NCBI RefSeq assembly: GCF_017329565.1
Contig: NZ_JAFMTT010000001.1
Origin: Alicyclobacillus mali
Lineage (GTDB): Bacteria > Bacillota > Bacilli > Alicyclobacillales > Alicyclobacillaceae
Strand: one strand, 5' to 3'
Length of the DNA: 64,000 nt
This document shows, piece after piece, positions 61,016 to 64,000 of the stretch; within the stretch, counting starts at the first letter, position 1; every line of letters begins with the position of its first letter. Below the pieces are notes generated by a model, which saw nothing but the letters and a program-made list of their open reading frames with translations, was not told where the DNA came from and ran no database searches. The position numbers and the translations under genes are program-made.

Positions 61016-61256
61016 TCGACGACAAAGCGATGCGGAAGACAAGTAGAATCGGGGCGCCTTGCTCAGAGAGGGCGGCCTTCGGCTGCGAGCTGCCTCGAGG
61101 CAACCGGTTCGAAGCCCCTTCCAAGCGCGTGTGGCAAAGCACGCCGGGTGTGCCCGTTACAGCGCCAGAGGCGACAGGCTCAGACGAGCGGACGAGCCTG
61201 TAAGCAGGGTGGTACCGCGGGAAACTCCCGTCCCTGATTGTGGGGCGGGGGTTTTT
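61016..61256 (+). ncRNA. T-box leader of alaS, tRNA-Ala specific
   Basis: Stem I starts GGAAG, then AGTA (loop E). The 3' strand reads TTCGAA, specifier GCC (61114-61116, alanine), then CCTTCC, which pairs with GGAAG. The T-box AGGGTGGTACCGCGG is at 61206-61220. Its TGGT bulge fits an ACCA acceptor end (A73), as in tRNA-Ala. The terminator stem (61225-61251) is followed by five T's (61252-61256). Confidence 0.9.
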
Positions 61257-61307
61257 CGTGCAGAAGGACACAGCCGAAGTGCGATGCGTCGGAGGAGGAG
61301 GTTGCGC

Positions 61308-63947
61308 ATGAAATCGCTCACTGGACAAGAAATTCGCCGCGCATTCAAGCAATTTTTTGCGGAGCGCGGTCACATGGTGTTGCCGAGCTTTCCGCTCGTG
61401 CCGAAGGACGATCCGACTCTGCTGTGGATCAACGCGGGCATGGCGCCCCTGAAGCCGTATTTCGACGGCCGGGAAATTCCAGAGGTGCCGCGCATCGTGG
61501 ATGCGCAGAAGTGCATTCGCACCAACGACATCGAGGAAGTCGGCCACACCGCGCGACACCAGACGTTCTTTGAAATGCTCGGCAATTTTTCGTTCGGCGA
61601 CTACTTCAAGCTCGAGGCCATCACCTGGGCGTGGGAGTTCTTGACGCAGGTCCTCGAACTGGACCCGGATCGCATCTCCGTCACCATTCACGAGGAGGAC
61701 GACGAGGCGTTCGAGGTGTGGCATCACCGAGTCGGGCTGCCCGAGTCGCGCATCTACCGCGGCAAGGAAGATAACTTCTGGGAGATCGGCGAAGGACCCT
61801 GCGGCCCGTGTTCGGAGATCTTCTACGATCGCGGCGAGGCCTACGGCTGCGGTTCGCCTGAATGCAAGCCCGGCTGCGACTGCGATCGGTTTCTCGAGAT
61901 CTGGAACCTCGTGTTCACGCAGTTCAACAAGAACGCGGACGGATCGTATTCGCCGTTGCCGAAGAAGAACATCGACACGGGCTCGGGCCTGGAGCGCCTG
62001 GCGAGCATCCTGCAGGACGTGCCGAACAACTTCGAGACGGACCTGTTCCGGCCCATTATCCAGCGCGCCGCCGAACTTTCGGGGCGCCCGTACGGTCGAT
62101 CGTCTGAGGACGACGTCCATCTCAAGATCATCGCCGATCACGTCCGCACGGTGACGTTCGCCATCGGAGACGGCGTGCTCCCGTCCAATGAAGGCCGCGG
62201 GTACATCATCCGCCGCCTGCTGCGCCGCGCGGTGCGAAGCGGCCGCAAGCTCGGCGTCGAACGTCCCTTCTTGTACGAGCTCGTGGACGTGGTGGACCGC
62301 ATCATGGGCGAAGACTATCCCGAGGTGCGCGAGAAGCGATCTCTCATTGAGCGCGTGGTTCGCACCGAGGAGGAGCGCTTCCTGCAGACGCTCGCCGCGG
62401 GCGAGGAGCTCTTGAACCGGACCATCGACGAGGTCAAGGCGCGCGGCGAGACCGTCCTGTCCGGGGAAGCGGCCTTCCGCCTGTACGACACGTACGGCTT
62501 TCCCATCGATCTCACCGTCGAGATCGCGCGCGAGAACGGCATCGAGGTGGACCGGGAAGGGTTTGAGCGCGAGCTCGAGGAACAGCGCGCGCGGGCGCGC
62601 GAGGCCCGGCAGGTGGCCGAGGGCATGCAGAGCCAGCGCGGCGCCCTGGAGATCTTCACGGAGCCATCTCAGTTCGTCGGTTACGACGAGCTCACCGTGG
62701 ACGCGACCATCCTTGGGATCTTCAAGGATGGCGATCGCGTCGATGGGCTCGCCATCGGCGAGGAAGGCCAGGTCATCCTCGATGTCACGCCGTTTTACGC
62801 GGAGAGCGGCGGACAGGTGGGGGATCGCGGCGAGATCGTCGGCACAAACGGCAAGGCGGAGGTCCTCGACGTGCAGAAGGCGCCGCACGGGCAGCACGTC
62901 ATGCGGGTGCGCGTCGTCGACGGCTCGCTGCTTCAGGGCGACAGCGTGCGAGCGCACGTGGACGAGGACTCCCGCCGCGACACGGTGAAAAATCACACGG
63001 CGACGCACCTCTTGCACAAGGCGCTGCGGGACGTGCTTGGGACGCACGTGGCGCAGGCGGGATCGCTTGTCGAGCCGGAGCGCCTGCGGTTTGATTTCTC
63101 TCACTTCGGGCCACTCACAGACGAGGAGTTGGCCGAGGTGGAGCGGCGCGTGAACGACGAGATCTGGCGCGATCACGCCGTTCACATCCGCGAGATGGAC
63201 TTGGACGAGGCCAAGGCCATGGGCGCCATGGCGCTCTTCGGCGAGAAGTACGGCCAGCGGGTGCGCGTCGTCCAGGCGGGCGAGAGCATCGAGCTTTGCG
63301 GCGGCTGCCACGTGCCGCGGACGGGCGTCATTGGGCAGTTTCTCATCACGTCCGAGACGGGCATCGCGAGCGGCACGCGCCGCATTGAAGCGGTCACCGG
63401 CCGGCACGCGTATCGCGTCGCCCGGGAGCGCGAAGAGCGGCTGCGCCAGGTGGCGGACGCGCTGAAGACGAATGTCAGCACGGTGGTGGAGCGCGCGCAG
63501 CGCGTGGTGCAGGAGATGCGCGAGATGGAGCGGGAGCTCGAGTCGGCGAAGGCGCGTCTGGCGCACGCGCGCGTGGACGAGCTCGTCGCGAACGTCGAGA
63601 CGGTGGCGGGGGTCCCCGTCATTCGGGCTGCGTTGTCCGATCTCGACATGGACGGGCTGCGTCAGCTGGTGGACGAGATCAAAGCCCGTGTCGACTCCGT
63701 CGTCGTGGTGCTGGGATCCGCCCACCGCGGCAAGGTGCAGTTTGTCGCGTACGTGTCGAAGGACTGGCAGTCGCGCGGCCTCCATGCGGGCGAGATGGTC
63801 AAACAGGTGGCCGCGGTGACCGGCGGTGGCGGCGGCGGCAGGCCGGACCTGGCCCAGGCTGGCGGCCGAGACGCGGCGAAGCTTCCGGAGGCCATCCAGA
63901 AGGTCGGGGAAATTCTCGAGCAGACCGCAGGAAATCGGGCGCGATGA
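61308..63947 (+). CDS. alaS: Alanyl-tRNA synthetase
   Basis: 879 aa. Class II aminoacylation core (LPSFPLVPKDDPTLLWINAGMAP; TARHQTFFEMLGNFSFGDYF), editing domain with zinc ligands HTATHLLH and CGGCHV, and a C-terminal DHHA1 domain ending TGGGGGGRPDLAQAGG. All functional parts are present and length is normal. ATG at 61308 chosen for GGAGGAGGAGG upstream; the longer frame back to 61059 is T-box leader. Confidence 0.96.
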   Translation: MKSLTGQEIRRAFKQFFAERGHMVLPSFPLVPKDDPTLLWINAGMAPLKPYFDGREIPEVPRIVDAQKCIRTNDIEEVGHTARHQTFFEMLGNFSFGDYFKLEAITWAWEFLTQVLELDPDRISVTIHEEDDEAFEVWHHRVGLPESRIYRGKEDNFWEIGEGPCGPCSEIFYDRGEAYGCGSPECKPGCDCDRFLEIWNLVFTQFNKNADGSYSPLPKKNIDTGSGLERLASILQDVPNNFETDLFRPIIQRAAELSGRPYGRSSEDDVHLKIIADHVRTVTFAIGDGVLPSNEGRGYIIRRLLRRAVRSGRKLGVERPFLYELVDVVDRIMGEDYPEVREKRSLIERVVRTEEERFLQTLAAGEELLNRTIDEVKARGETVLSGEAAFRLYDTYGFPIDLTVEIARENGIEVDREGFERELEEQRARAREARQVAEGMQSQRGALEIFTEPSQFVGYDELTVDATILGIFKDGDRVDGLAIGEEGQVILDVTPFYAESGGQVGDRGEIVGTNGKAEVLDVQKAPHGQHVMRVRVVDGSLLQGDSVRAHVDEDSRRDTVKNHTATHLLHKALRDVLGTHVAQAGSLVEPERLRFDFSHFGPLTDEELAEVERRVNDEIWRDHAVHIREMDLDEAKAMGAMALFGEKYGQRVRVVQAGESIELCGGCHVPRTGVIGQFLITSETGIASGTRRIEAVTGRHAYRVAREREERLRQVADALKTNVSTVVERAQRVVQEMREMERELESAKARLAHARVDELVANVETVAGVPVIRAALSDLDMDGLRQLVDEIKARVDSVVVVLGSAHRGKVQFVAYVSKDWQSRGLHAGEMVKQVAAVTGGGGGGRPDLAQAGGRDAAKLPEAIQKVGEILEQTAGNRAR

Positions 63948-64000
63948 CTCGAAAGTAAGGGGACGAGCGACTTTTTGGCGTCGGCAGACGCCCGAGCGAG

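Noticed and set aside
60834..63785. Very long reverse-strand open frame opposite alaS
   Set aside because: It is the mirror of high-GC codon use in alaS, with no ribosome-binding site and low-complexity Arg/His/Leu-rich translation.
63977..63992. Terminator after alaS
   Set aside because: A 6-bp GGCGTC/GACGCC stem is present, but the T-run precedes it on the forward strand, so it cannot act as an intrinsic terminator there.
1..64000. tRNA, rRNA, insertion sequence, prophage or CRISPR
   Set aside because: No CCA-ended cloverleaf, transposase motif, integrase or spaced direct repeats were found by reading; a tRNAscan or CRISPR search would settle it.

Overview
The window is about 64 kb of high-GC Gram-positive chromosome. 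It suggests an Alicyclobacillus-like, spore-forming Bacillota member; this is inference, not a database match. The evidence is AddAB rather than RecBCD, two T-box leaders in front of aminoacyl-tRNA synthetase genes, Bacillus-type Shine-Dalgarno sequences with many GTG starts, a YheC/YheD-type ATP-grasp protein, a CymR-type Rrf2 regulator, and the gene order hisS-aspS ... rarA-cymR-iscS ... alaS. I see no rRNA, tRNA, insertion sequence, prophage or CRISPR array.

Layout. 1-8002: the 5' part of an MFS transporter gene, diverging from addB-addA (double-strand-break repair). 8133-13846: a small membrane protein, a secreted LysM-NlpC/P60 hydrolase, galU, moeA, an aldo/keto reductase and a PIG-L deacetylase. 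13862-21915: a GPH-type symporter, an Sm-like mini-protein, an SDR, a 42-aa membrane peptide, a 3-hydroxyacyl-CoA dehydrogenase, an RsmF-like rRNA methylase, queF, a YheC/D ATP-grasp protein and a uronate-isomerase-like protein. 22118-32849: a complete route from isovaleryl-CoA or acetoacetate to acetyl-CoA (scoA-scoB-thiolase-acyl-CoA synthetase, then acyl-CoA dehydrogenase, biotin carboxylase, BCCP, HMG-CoA lyase, carboxyltransferase, enoyl-CoA hydratase). cre-like sites lie in both promoter regions. 32948-33931: a Rieske oxygenase with a TetR-type operator inside its promoter. 34109-37165: a carbohydrate ABC importer (two permeases and a lipoprotein, no ATPase), diverging from an RNase J-like metallo-beta-lactamase protein. 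38717-43841: an MFS transporter, then a translationally coupled three-gene ABC-2 operon with a large unrecognised ectodomain protein. 43928-46330: a CaCA exchanger and hemL.

46632-63947 is housekeeping sequence: T-box-hisS-aspS, rarA-cymR-iscS and T-box-alaS. Between aspS and rarA sits an 8-kb insert holding an acyl-CoA synthetase gene, an arsR-arsI-arsB-arsC operon of visibly lower GC, and a secreted protein whose promoter has an FNR-type box at about -42.

How it works together: the leucine/ketone-body genes feed acetyl-CoA and appear to be under carbon-catabolite control. The ars genes demethylate organoarsenicals, reduce arsenate and export arsenite. The hisS-aspS leader reads tRNA-Asp (GAC specifier, UGGC bulge), so histidyl-tRNA synthetase expression is tied to aspartate charging. 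The most interesting leads are the regulatory sites (FNR box, TetR operator, cre pair), the ABC-2 ectodomain operon, the Trp-to-Gly acyl-CoA synthetase, and several small or divergent proteins.
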